64,000 nt of DNA, from contig JAUCBJ010007689.1 in assembly GCA_032718475.1 (NCBI GenBank), positions 1 to 64,000 on the forward strand. The letters are read 5' to 3'. Position numbers and translations under genes: made by a program. The notes beneath the pieces were generated by a model, which made no database searches, was not told where the DNA came from, and saw nothing but the letters and a program-made list of their open reading frames with translations. Source of the stretch: Nemertoderma westbladi (taxonomy: Eukaryota > Xenacoelomorpha > Nemertodermatida > Nemertodermatidae). Every line of letters starts with the position of its first letter. Position 1 is the stretch's first letter. Below, one piece after another: positions 37,001-47,684 of the stretch.

Positions 37001-38183
37001 CTGGCTCAGCATTACCAGGTAGATGCGTTGGATGTACCGGCTGGTCTACTGGTTCGGTATTATAATGTACCGGCTGGTCTACTGGCTCAGCATTACCAGG
37101 TAGATGCGTCGGATGTACCGGCTGGTCTACTGGCTCAGCATTACTAGTAGATGCTTCGGATGTACCGGCTGGTCTACTGGCTCAGCATTACCAGGTAGAT
37201 GCGTCGGATGTACCGGCTGGTCTACTGGCTCAGCATTACCAGGTAGATGCGTCGGATGTACTGGCTGGTCTACTGGTTCGGTATTATAATGTACCGGCTG
37301 GTCTACTGGCTCAGCATTACCAGGTAGATGCGTCGGATGTACCGGCTGGTCTACTGGCTCAGCATTACTAGTAGATGCTTCGGATGTACCGGCTGGTCTA
37401 CTGGCTCAGCATTACCAGGTAGATGCGTCGGATGTACCGGCTGGTCTACTGGCTCAGCATCACCACTAGATGCGTTGGATGTACCGGCTGGTCTACTGGT
37501 TCGGTATTATAATGTACCGGCTGGTCTACTGGCTCAGCATTACCAGGTAGATGCGTCGGATGTACCGGCTGGTCTACTGGCTCAGCATTACTAGTAGATG
37601 CTTCGGATGTACCGGCTGGACTACTGGCTCAGCATTACCAGGTAGATGCGTCGGATGTACTGGCTGGTCTACTGGTTCGGTATTATAATGTACCGGCTGG
37701 TCTACTGGCTCAGCATTACCAGGTAGATGCGTCGGATGTACCGGCTGGTCTACTGGCTCAGCATTACTAGTAGATGCTTCGGATGTACCGGCTGGTCTAC
37801 TGGCTCAGCATTACCAGGTAGATGCGTCGGATGTACCGGCTGGTCTACTGGCTCAGCATTACCAGGTAGATGCGTCGGATGTACTGGCTGGTCTACTGGC
37901 TCAGCATTACTAGTAGATGCTTCGGATGTACCGGCTGGTCTACTGGCTCAGCATTACCAGGTAGATGCTTCGGATGTACCGGCTGGTCTACTGGCTCAGC
38001 ATTACCAGGTAGATGCTTCGGATGTACCGGCTGGTCTACTGGCTCAGCATTACCAGGTAGATGCGTCGGATGTACCGGCTGGTCTACTGGCTCAGCATTA
38101 CCAGGTAGATGCGTCGGATGTACCGGCTGGTCTACTGGCTCAGCATCACCACTAGATGCGTTGGATGTACCGGCTGGTCTACT
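22047..38183 (+). repeat. Giant minisatellite, right block (about 16.1 kb)
   Basis: Hundreds of tandem units of three lengths: 47 bp, 48 bp (CCAGGTAG in place of CCAGTAG) and 33 bp (lacking the CCAGTAGATGCGTCGG part). TCTACTGG and CCAGTAGA within a unit are inverted repeats that could form an 8-bp stem. Higher-order repetition is visible, for example an essentially exact 700-bp period linking 25501-26200 to 26201-26880. Numerous short open frames with 16-residue periods arise only where 48-bp units run together; they are not supported as genes. Confidence 0.97.
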
Positions 38184-40660
38184 AACTGCAGGGTGGATAT
38201 TGATATTATGGACATGGCGCAACGGATGTTGTATCGCAACTGTACCGGGCAGTATCGCGGTAGGCCTACTGATAAAACGTAACTACTACGCATTTGTATG
38301 CTAGGGGTTTATCCCGGCGGGACTAAAAGTATATACACACCTATATACATCGTGTATATTAAAACTAGCATCGACTAGATGAGCACCGGGGTGGCACGGA
38401 TTGTATATTATTAAATATACCTCCGATCAGCTGACCACAGTGCTATCATTCCTGATTAACAGTTTTCAGATACACAAGTTTATACCCAATATTGTTGTTC
38501 AGACTAATATTTAGCCGTTTATAAAATGTAAACACTAATTTAGTTCTGATATGGGTAATTTAATTATCGCATTAGAGCGGTAGCCTATATATTTGTAAAT
38601 TGTATGAGTTAATTATTAACCAGACTATAATAATTCAACACTACTGCGACCAATTTTGTTTCAAAGAGACGAAATACAGTATGCATGTATATATACACAA
38701 TAATACTTAAAAGATAATAAATTTTATTTAAATAGTAAATGAATAGCATTTCTAAATGTCCTGAAGGCTATTAATAATAATGTTCAGTAAATCACCATAT
38801 GTTTCTTCATGAGCCGTTAAAAAATGTCAGGTTTCCAATGTTCGAACGAAATTATTGAAATTTTATATTTGAAGATAATTTTAATGTTTTTTAATTTCTT
38901 CTTATTAATTTTTTTTAATTTCTTCTTATTAAGTGTTTTATAGCGCTTACTTCTATCGTATAACAGTACAGATTCTAATTCGTTTATTGTTTTGGTTAGA
39001 TTCAGCCCTTCTTTAACCTGTGTTTTTAGGGAAAATGTCGTATTCACCACATGAATACCCACCAGTGAAATAATACAGCAAAATTTCTGGTATACTTTAA
39101 ATGGGCTTTATATAACTAACTACCTATTATATTAAATCAATGTAAAAAGCCGCAATTACAGGTTAATTTCACCATCTTTCAAAAAATAATGCTGATAAAA
39201 ACTTGTACTTAACAGTATGGAAAGTAAAACAATCTTTTTGATTATTTTTGATTAGCTACATATCACCAATGGTCACTAATATCACTAATATACTTATCAC
39301 TATACAGTAGGTGTTTATCTTTACATGGAATTATCCCCCGAAATGAAATAATAATTAATTAATAAACTTAAAAGTAATAAAACACTACTATATTACCTCG
39401 CGAATTTATAATGATTAGCAATACGTCGTTATATTGTTTAAAAGAAAATATATTTCAAAGATTTTCAAATTCTATTTTAATGACTAGAAAATGTTCAAGT
39501 GGACGATAAATAATAATACGGCTTATAAGTCATTAGATTAGGATCGCAATCATTTTGAACTCGGGTGGGATTAAGTTCATGCGTAGTGGTAGTAGTAAGA
39601 GATATTATTACCTAATTTAGTATTGACCACAAGGATGTTCTTATTCGAATGTTTTATGAATAATGTTGGCATTGGCAACATATGGTGGTCTTATTAAAGT
39701 AAGTTTACGATACTGTAATGTAAAGAAGTAATGAGGATATGATATGCACATTGTATGTGAGTGCTATCGATATGTTTATCACTTAAATTGCAGGTCGCAG
39801 GTTATTCGCTATATTTTATGCAGATTAATTATTTACTTATAATATAACTGGGGGGCTAACATTCTCTAGCTCCCATGAACGTTGCTACATTATTTTATAC
39901 CATTAAGCGTTTATCACACACATATATCGGCGATGCGATATATACACGTTTTATATATTTGTAATTGTAAATACCTTATGTAAATACATTAATAATACCG
40001 CCTTAAGTAATTAACACAAAAAAAGTATTCATTTAATCTATATAGTCTATTTATAAGCCTACATATATACGACGACAGTTTATTTTAATTTGTCTCAGAT
40101 ATATTTATACAACAAATATATCTTATTAAGAAGACGACATTATTTTAATTTTTATTTTCTATTATAAAGCGGTTATTATATTTTCCTCTGTTTTGCCATA
40201 TGTATCTTTTCTTTTGTTCAGCTGTATTTACTATTATGTTATCTGTAGCCGATACTAAATTATAAAATAATAGACAGCAACTAATCCTCAATGAAGTAAT
40301 ATCAATTTATGATATTTAACAAAGTGCTATTTACCAAAATGACACTTCATTCTGTCATTCCTTAAATTACAATGAAATGTAATCCAAGAGGTTATTAGTG
40401 AGTGATCTGTAGTCAGTATCTGATTGGTTGGATGACAATCGATTGCTACTGATCGCCGCCAGTACTCCCTAGTAATTAATACATAACCTATTACTGTTGT
40501 GTGCTGGTCACGTTATCTAAGTGTAGGGTACTAGGGTACTCACAGAGTTCTGCTACCTACTAATCTTAGATTTGGAGATCTGTTGAAGACACCAAATATA
40601 CAAATTAGTAATAATTTATTATTGGTGTTATCGTTATGGGTGAATGAGCGGTTTCAAGTT
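38184..40660. other. AT-rich intergenic DNA, no gene
   Basis: No gene or transposon end is supported. GTAGGCCTAC occurs at 38260-38269 and the third copy of the 20-mer CGTTTATTGTTTTGGTTAGA at 38981-39000. Confidence 0.45.
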
Positions 40661-40778
40661 ATTATAATTTTTTGTTGGGCACAGCTTTTGCAAAGTCGGC
40701 AATGACGTCCAGGTGAGATCGAACTGGTGACCTCCGGGTTGGAAGTCTGCGGTCTAACCATTCAGCTAGCGGCTCAGG
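40661..40778 (-). mobile_element. tRNA-derived SINE, minus-strand copy
   Basis: Read on the minus strand it has a tRNA-like head (CCTGAGCCGCTAGCTGAATG as box A region, GTTCGATC as box B core) followed by a unique tail. The tail contains GACGTCATTGCCGACTTT and GCTGTGCCCAACAAA and ends AT-rich. The partner copy lies 167 bp away in opposite orientation. It is a SINE rather than a functional tRNA because the acceptor stem does not pair. Confidence 0.8.
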
Positions 40779-40945
40779 TAAAAGTTAATTGTAGCGATTG
40801 GTTAAGACCTAAAGACGGCCATGTACTGTAGGGTTGAGCACAGTGGCAGCAAATGATGGTAGTGACAGCTAGACTAGATGGCAGTGTCATGAAGAGGTAA
40901 ATTACGGACATACAAGGTATCAGATAGTATTTCCAGGTGTATATT

Positions 40946-41060
40946 TTACCTGAGCCGCTAGCTGAATGGTTAGAGCGTCAGACTTCCAACCCGGGGGTCA
41001 TCAGTTCGATCCCACCTGGACGTCATTGCCGACTTTACAAAAGCTGTGCCCAACAAATAT
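40946..41060 (+). mobile_element. tRNA-derived SINE, plus-strand copy
   Basis: Same family as 40661-40778, in the opposite orientation: TAGCTGAATGGTTAGAGCG box A, GTTCGATCCC box B, and the same GACGTCATTGCCGACTTT tail. The pair makes an inverted repeat of about 115-bp arms. Confidence 0.82.
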
Positions 41061-41970
41061 GTTATAACAAAATAGTAAGGCATCATGGTCTAAATTAAAT
41101 AATCTATTAAAGTTAACTTGACAACTTCTCTAAAGTAAAGACTTTTACACAGTTTTACATAGCATGCAAGACCTTAAACCAGCAGAGTTAATAGAGTTTC
41201 TAATAAAACTAAAAGTATTTATCTATTAACTTGGGTAAGTGTAGCATTAGAGATACCTAACAGCGAGGGGTTGCTCACTTTTTGTCAATCATTAATCTCA
41301 TATATCTGCGATGCTCGCAATTTTTTGCTATTCAATAAATTATATAAACCGAGGCGAGGCGCTTTAGTTCGAATCGCAAGCTTAATTCCTTACCAGCTGC
41401 AGCTGTCGCGATCAATGGCTTTTCTTCCCGTCGGAAATCTGAAATTAATTACCAGCCCATTCCAATACATTTTAATACCCTCCCCCCATCCACATCCATT
41501 ATTCAATGCGCCTCTCAAGTTGGCTTGGTCGCAGAAAATATAATTGTTTTTCTGATAAGAACTTAATGTTTTTCATGACTGCGATGCGATGTGAGGATCA
41601 GGGGAGCTCTTTGTCATTCATTGCCATTCATTCAACGAACCTCGGCACCGAGTCGTGCATGAATCGCTCCAGTACGTTGGTGCTCGAGGCTGAACAGGAT
41701 GAGAAGAAGTCGTTAGACACACATGTTAGGATAGAAGTGACAGCTCGTTGCTGCAACTTCTGTTTTGCGTCCTCGTACGATAGAGTTTTAGCAACACAAA
41801 CTTCCAGACTTCTTTGCTACGCTTCGTAGCTACCTACCTGCGAAGTCCACCAACAGTGATGGAATGTGTTCGGAAGCCAATATATTTACGTACTGTAAAT
41901 ACAGGGAATCATCACCCACAAGACACAGCAACCTCAGCGTTGAGAGAGGCTCAACCTCTAGTGAACCTTC
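41061..41970. other. Intergenic DNA
   Basis: Two overlapping open frames (41271-41829) have no recognisable domain. No splice-supported exon could be built. Confidence 0.35.
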
Positions 41971-41973
41971 ATT

Positions 41974-43097
41974 AGCAGAACGATGGCCCAACCCCCTTCA
42001 GTGATCCAGTAGAACGATGGCCCAACCCCACTTCAGTGATCCAGTAGAACGATGGCCCAACCCCCTTCAGTGATCCAGTAGAACGATGGTCCAACCCCCT
42101 TCAGTGATCCAGTAGAACGATGGCCCAATCCCCTTCAGTGATCCAGTAGAACGATGGCCCAATCCCCTTCAGTGATCCAGTAGAACGATGGCCCAATCCC
42201 CTTCAGTGATCCAGTAGAACGATGGCCCAACCCCCTTCAGTGATCCAGTAGAACGATGGCCCAACCCCCTTCAGTGATCCAGTAGAACGATGGCCCAACC
42301 CCCTTCAGTGATCCAGTAGAACGATGGCCCAACACCCTTCAGTGATCCAGTAGAACGAAGGCCCAACCCCCTTCAGTGATCCAGTAGAACGATGGCCCAA
42401 CCCCCTTCAGTGATCCAGTAGAACGATGGCCCAACCCTCTTCAGTGATCCAGTAGAACGATGGCCCAACCCCCTTCAGTGATCCAGTAGAACGATGGCCC
42501 AACCCCCTTCAGTGATCCAGTAGAACGATGGCCCAACCCCCTTCAGTGATCCAGTAGAACGATGGCCCAACCCCCTTCAGTGATCCAGTAGAACGATGGC
42601 CCAACCCCCTTCAGTGATCCAGTAGAACGATGGCCCAACCCCCTTCAGTGATCCAGTAGAACGATGGCCCAACCCCTTCAGTGATCCAGTAGAACGATGG
42701 CCCAACCCCTTCAGTGATCCAGTAGAACGATGGCCCAACCCTCTTCAGTGATCCAGTAGAACGATGGCCCAACCCCCTTCAGTGATCCAGTAGAACGATA
42801 GCCCAACCCCCTTCAGTGATCCAGTAGAACGATGGCCCAACCCCCTTCAGTGATCCAGTAGAACGATGGCCCAACCCCTTCAGTGATCCAGTAGAACGAT
42901 GGCCCAATCCCCTTCAGTGATCAAGTAGAACGATGGCCCAACCCCCTTCAGTGATCCAGTAGAACGATGGCCCAACCCCCTTCAGTGATCCAGTAAAACG
43001 ATGGCCCAACCCCCTTCAGTGATCCAGTAGAACGATGGCCCAACCCCCTTCAGTGATCCAGTAGAACGATGGCCCAACCCCCTTCAGTGATCCAGTA
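41974..43097 (+). repeat. 34-bp minisatellite, about 33 copies
   Basis: Very homogeneous tandem units containing CCCTTCAGTGATCCAGTAGA and ACGATGGCCCAAC. A few are 33 bp because the C run is one base shorter. Substitutions are rare, pointing to recent homogenisation. Confidence 0.97.
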
Positions 43098-43109
43098 TAC
43101 ATTTTATTT

Positions 43110-43144
43110 TTAGGTCCGCGTAGCGAGACCTAGAGTATTCAATC

Positions 43145-43184
<40 letters not shown>

Positions 43185-43186
43185 GG
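43110..43186 (+). repeat. Hairpin plus (GTT)n microsatellite; possible Helitron-like 5' end
   Basis: TTAG is followed by a hairpin (stem AGGTC/GACCT, inner CGC/GCG) and then a (TTG)n run. The plan TTAG-hairpin-microsatellite resembles the left ends of the elements at 50667 and 52534. No matching right end was found, so this may be a truncated relative. Confidence 0.3.
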
Positions 43187-43230
43187 TGGTGTTAATTTCC
43201 AGATAGGTTTTGGTATTAAAGCTTTGTACG

Positions 43231-43262
43231 GCCCCAGTAGCTCAGTTGGCAGAGCATGGGTG
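43231..43262 (+). mobile_element. tRNA-like head fragment (SINE remnant)
   Basis: GCCCCAGTAGCTCAGTTGG and AGAGCATGGG match a tRNA 5' half with a good box A. The expected anticodon arm and GTTCGA box B do not follow, so this is not an intact tRNA gene. Confidence 0.45.
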
Positions 43263-43374
43263 AATTATTTTTGTTGTAAGATTGGTAGTTAGCCATTCAA
43301 GAAGAAAGTTCATGCGTTAGTAGACGTGGACCGAACTTGTTATACTAGGTAATTTGCTGTACATTATTATTTAG

Positions 43375-43530
43375 GTAAACTTGGTGAAGTCAATGAAACA
43401 GCAAGGGAGCGACGCTATACGTACCCACCAGAATCTAAAGCGCGAAGCTGCTTTGAGCAAACGAGTCAAAGATGACGCTGCTATGGATAAACTACGGCAA
43501 GTCAGAATAAACCTGGAAAATCTTTCAATG
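43375..43530 (+). CDS. Candidate internal coding exon of an unidentified gene
   Basis: A 156-bp block, open for exactly 52 codons, is bounded by an acceptor (TATTATTTAG, ending 43374) and a strong donor (GTAAGTTTGG, from 43531). The peptide is hydrophilic and probably helical, containing KSMKQQGSDAIRTHQNLK and DKLRQVRINLENLSM. It is rich in Lys/Arg/Glu/Gln, as in coiled-coil proteins. Both boundaries are phase 0. I do not recognise the protein, and no other exon of it could be identified in the window, so the rest would have to lie across long introns or the exon may be an orphan carried by an element. Confidence 0.45.
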
Positions 43531-43823
43531 GTAAGTTTGGTAGGAGAGATGAGGAGATTCTCAACTGTTAAAAGTTATGTCGTGATAAACTTTTTTGTAT
43601 CGCATTTGTATTCCAAACTTTAAGCACCTTATACCTTGCTTATATTAACTTACACTTTAAATGATCAACTTACTGTGTTACATATTGCATTTCTATGTCT
43701 AGGCCCACCAGTTAAACGGTAAAGTAGGCAACCCAAGTAGGCTCCTCTCTCTTGGCTATTACCCATAAGGCTCCAGTGAGCCACACCAATCACGATAACT
43801 TCACTATCTAACCATTTTATTTA

Positions 43824-43839
43824 CCCCCCCCCCCCCCCC
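43824..43839. repeat. C16 homopolymer
   Basis: An uninterrupted run of 16 C, one of several such tracts in the window, abutting the inverted-repeat element on its right. Confidence 0.9.
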
Positions 43840-43844
43840 TTTTC

Positions 43845-43955
43845 TTTTTTAAAGTGCTAACTTAAAGTGCTAACCAAACCTGCCAAATGAATTCTAAAGC
43901 CATGATTGGTCCAAATTTGCTTTCAGTTTGGCTGTTAGCACTTTAAAGTTTTTGC
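43845..43955. mobile_element. Small inverted-repeat element
   Basis: TTTTTAAAGTGCTAAC at the left is matched inverted by GTTAGCACTTTAAAG at the right, with about 75 bp between. More GTGCTAAC/GTTAGCAC words up to 44255 suggest nested or degraded relatives. Confidence 0.55.
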
Positions 43956-44336
43956 AAACTCGGACATGTGTATGTGTAAATTGCGATGCGCCCCCTAGCG
44001 TTTCATGTGTGCATCACTATATTGGCTGAATCTTCTGTAGTGCTAACTTTGTGTGTAAATGTTAGCAGTATAACATTTTGATAGTAAAGTTAATATAGTG
44101 CTAACTGCACTGTGTAAATATTAGCAGTATAATATTTTAAAAGTAAATTGAATATACTGTAGTGCTAACCTAGTATGAAAATGATGGCAATCATAATGAA
44201 CTAATTGATTGCTTTTTATGAGACGTAATAATCTCGTCGAGTTAGCACTTTATAATTTCTACCATCGCAAAATATTCAACACAAACACACCTTCCAATGG
44301 TTTGTAAATCAGACAGCATAAAGTATAGCAATGCTT

Positions 44337-44877
44337 TGCCGTGCAATATAAAAAGACCGCAAGTCACAAAAAGTCATTTCCAGTAAAACGCAAATTACTG
44401 TTTGCTTTCAGATTGTTGGTTTAATATGTCAGTAAATTACTAATTTTTTATAACCCTACGCAATTTGGGGCGGAAAATTTTTCTACGTGATTACTGTAGT
44501 TTTCACTTTCCATTAATATTTTGACTTCAGGGTAATTATTTGTACTTACGGTATTTTTGCATTATACAACCTGTATGTAAATACATATTTCAAGACACAT
44601 TTCAATAAAACCGTATGTGCGTTTTCTTATTATCTATGCAATGACAAAACACCGCAAGTCTTGTGACTTAGGTTTTTTTGCATAAATTTAAGTGATTTAC
44701 GGTTGTAACATATACTGTACATCTGTTGTGAATTACGGCCTTTCTACATTGCATATCTCGAGAACTAGATTAGATACGGCGTTCTCGATTATAACATTAG
44801 ATAGAGCGCATTTTTTAGACCCAGAAAAAGTGAATTTTGGAAAAATGCGACTTACGGTCTTTTTACATTGCACGGCA
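44337..44877. mobile_element. TIR element of about 540 bp
   Basis: TGCCGTGCAAT then AAAAAGACCG at the left end is matched inverted by CGGTCTTTTT and ATTGCACGGCA at the right end. The TIR is about 28 bp. A subterminal ACCGCAAGTC word recurs inside. There is no transposase ORF. Confidence 0.65.
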
Positions 44878-46271
44878 TAATAGGACTTTTGATACGCCGC
44901 TGACCATTCTCATTGGCTCGCATATGAAAATATGAAAATTCCTCTTCTCTCCATTCTGCTTTCATCTCCCCATGGAAGTCTTTAGGGATCGATCATCGAT
45001 CTATAGGGATTGTCCACCTCACAACTTAGCAATGGTGCTATCGCTTGGCTGGTTGGCATTGACTGCTGCCACCCATTAAGTGATTGCAACAACACATAAT
45101 TACCTTTACATAATATTTAAAGATAAATCAAATGTCTCTAACGATTAACGAATGTTTCCGCTTGGTTGCAATTATGGATGAGGCATTTCAAAGGATTGGG
45201 TGGACACAGCTAATTGACTTCCTTAGAAAACACTATCCTTCCTCTGTAAACTACAATACCGCCGCCGTTTTAAATCGGTGCACGCCCTAATCATCAATTG
45301 GAGCAGTTGGAGGAAAGGAGATCCGTCCAGGAGCATTTTAATTCATTTTCTTAAATATCTATTATAGATAGGTAGTACAGCATACGTAATACAATCTAGT
45401 AGATAGTACGTACTGTAGGTAGTTACAGCACAATCAGAATAGAAAATACATAATTATAATTAATATAGAATTCATATATAATTAATATAGACAGGACAAA
45501 GACAATATGAAAGAGCATAATGTGGTGAAGTTTAATATATCGTCTAGTTCCTGCGATAAACCCGGAATGTAACTGATATTTAATCTTTCGCTACAAATTT
45601 AACTGAAAAAGTTGCAATTCGAATTAGGATGCCATGAAATTAAATTATTGCACATTCTATTACTTAAATAAGTTAGGTTATTAAGTGAACATTTATTTAA
45701 AGTACGTTTTAAATTTATACCTGTAGTTGACCTACAATCGAAAATACAGGAATTACCTAAAAAACGCACAGATGGCTTATTACAAATGAGAATAATTAAC
45801 ACAAAATTTTACAAACCTAGATTTAATCAGAGAAAAAGGGTGGGAAAATTGATAATATTTTCAACAATAAACATGTGTGTCGTACGAGGTAGACTCCAAA
45901 CAATTCGTAGATTTATATTCCACGAAGTCATTAACCGAATACATTCTTTAGACCAAAAATCCCATAAAGGACTGTCATAAAAGGTAATACAGTATACTGT
46001 AGTACTGTATGTACAGTATATACAGTACGTTGTGGTATATAGAGAGGACTCTCTCTACATTGCAGACTCGCTTACTTGTTCGGACTCGTTATCTGCGGAT
46101 AATTAACTGTCCTGACAGACAATAAAGCGCTAACAAGGCCTATCTGAAATAATGCATGCACATTGCACATTGCCAAAGCGATATATTTTTAGCTGTTAAC
46201 CGTAGTCAGTTTGTTGTGATTGTGCATCATTTTGTTCCTGTAAAATTAAAAATTACCATTTAATTGGAAAA
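44878..46271. other. Upstream region of the DHRS1-like gene
   Basis: AT-rich DNA with palindromic TACTGTA/TACAGTA words (about 46000-46030). No promoter element can be placed with confidence. Short open frames have no recognisable domain. Confidence 0.4.
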
Positions 46272-47270
46272 ATGTTAAAAGGTAAAGTAGCTATTGTTAC
46301 TGGAGCTTCGCGTGGTATCGGGAAAGGGATTGCGGTACAGCTGGGCGCGGCAGGGGCGACGGTATATGTAACCGGACGAACATTAAACCCGCGTGATGAT
46401 AAACCTGGAATATCCTTAGTCGAAGTCGCGCGAGAGATCGAAGACGCAGGGGGTGTGGGAGTGCCGGTGCAATGCGACCACAAGAACGAGGGCGAAATAA
46501 AGGCAGTGTTCGATCGAGTTAGTTCGGAACAAGAGGGACGACTGGACGTTCTCGTTAACAACTGCTACCAGGCAGTCGATGTGCTGGAACAATCTGTCAA
46601 AAATAACTTCTGGGAAATAGATCCGGGTATCTTTGAGGTGACCAACAACGTCGGTCTCAAGGCCCATTACGTCGCTTCTGTTTACGCCGCTCGCATGATG
46701 GTACCGCGGAAACGAGGACTCATATTGAACATCTCGTCTCTAGGAAGCCAAGGTTATGCGTTCACTCCCTCGTACGGGATAGGTAAATGTGCTGTGGATC
46801 GAATGGCCATTGATTGCGGGTTGGAACTGCGACAACACAAAGTTGCATTTGTTGTTCTCAGTCCGGGACCTGTGCTAACGGAAACTTTCACGAAACTTGT
46901 AGCCAACATCCGTCTTCAGTTAGAAACGGACGCGGAACTCGTATCCAAATCCGATTTAGAATTTTACAACCTTTTTAAAGACGGGGAATCATGTCAGTAC
47001 GTCGGACAATGCGTCGCAAATTTGGCCGCCGAACCTAACATTATGAATAAAAGCTGCGGAACCTACCTAACAGCGGAGGTTGGCATAGAGTACGGGTTGA
47101 CGGACTGTAACGGGAGGCGGCCGATCAACCATCGCTCGCTGTCCGGAGCCCTACAGGAGTTGGGCTACACTTGGTTAGCACGTTTAATACCCGGTTTTAT
47201 TCCCATGCCCTGGTGGGCTATTCAGTGGGCTATGTACTCCCATTTCGTGGACAAACAAAAATCAACATGA
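46272..47270 (+). CDS. DHRS1: DHRS1-like short-chain dehydrogenase/reductase, single exon
   Basis: A 332-residue protein, complete from ATG to TGA. It has the classical SDR layout: cofactor motif TGASRGIG at residues 10-17, NN at 96-97 of LDVLVNN, the NNVG block near 125-128, catalytic Ser155 (ILNISS) and Tyr168-x3-Lys172 (YGIGK), followed by SPGP at 197-200. The TGR at 34-36 after the second strand is compatible with NADP(H). The C-terminal extension (about 250-332), with a Trp-rich hydrophobic stretch (PMPWWAIQWAMY), and the overall similarity point to DHRS1, an ER-associated carbonyl/steroid reductase in vertebrates, where the protein is about 313 residues. The CDS is clearly richer in G/C than its flanks and has no intron, whereas vertebrate DHRS1 genes are multi-exonic. 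There is no poly(A) tract downstream. It looks intact and functional. The exact substrate is not predictable. Confidence 0.93.
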   Translation: MLKGKVAIVTGASRGIGKGIAVQLGAAGATVYVTGRTLNPRDDKPGISLVEVAREIEDAGGVGVPVQCDHKNEGEIKAVFDRVSSEQEGRLDVLVNNCYQAVDVLEQSVKNNFWEIDPGIFEVTNNVGLKAHYVASVYAARMMVPRKRGLILNISSLGSQGYAFTPSYGIGKCAVDRMAIDCGLELRQHKVAFVVLSPGPVLTETFTKLVANIRLQLETDAELVSKSDLEFYNLFKDGESCQYVGQCVANLAAEPNIMNKSCGTYLTAEVGIEYGLTDCNGRRPINHRSLSGALQELGYTWLARLIPGFIPMPWWAIQWAMYSHFVDKQKST

Positions 47271-47497
47271 TCCAGTACCATGTTATACAAATAGTTGATG
47301 ATATTAAAAAGCTAAAATCAACGGTTTGCACTGTTTGAAATTTTTTTTCATAGCATTGTAGTTAGTGAAGGTTATTTAACTTAACAGGTGGTGGTTTAAA
47401 TATTCATAATGTTGTTCTGTGTAATGCATGCAGTAATTTACAGTTTAATTTAAATGCAGTAATTTAAAGATAAGTTTTTAATTCTAGTTGAGAGGGC

Positions 47498-47684
47498 TTA
47501 AACTACCGGTACTTAACTTCTTTAAAAAAATGTTTCTTCGCGTTTCCACGTTTCTTCCGAAAAGGACCCAGAAAAACTAAACATAACATACTACCTAAAT
47601 AAGGATGATGTTTGAGCTTGACCCATGGAAGATTAGAGCCATTTAATATATTATTTACAGTTGGCGGATCCGCAGATTCCAGTT
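47498..47684. repeat. Left copy of a direct repeat flanking a TIR element
   Basis: Shares CTTAAACTACCGGTACTTAA, GGACCCAGAAAAACTAAACA and CATGGAAGATTAGAGCCATT with 48404-48563. This copy has an extra stretch of about 30 bp (TTTCTTCGCGTTTCCACG). Confidence 0.8.

Noticed and set aside
19690-38183. CRISPR-like array (short repeats at regular spacing)
   Set aside because: The units are contiguous tandem repeats with no unique spacers, no cas genes are present, and the context is a eukaryotic genome.
43231-43262. Functional tRNA gene
   Set aside because: Only the 5' half and box A match; no anticodon arm, box B or acceptor pairing follows.
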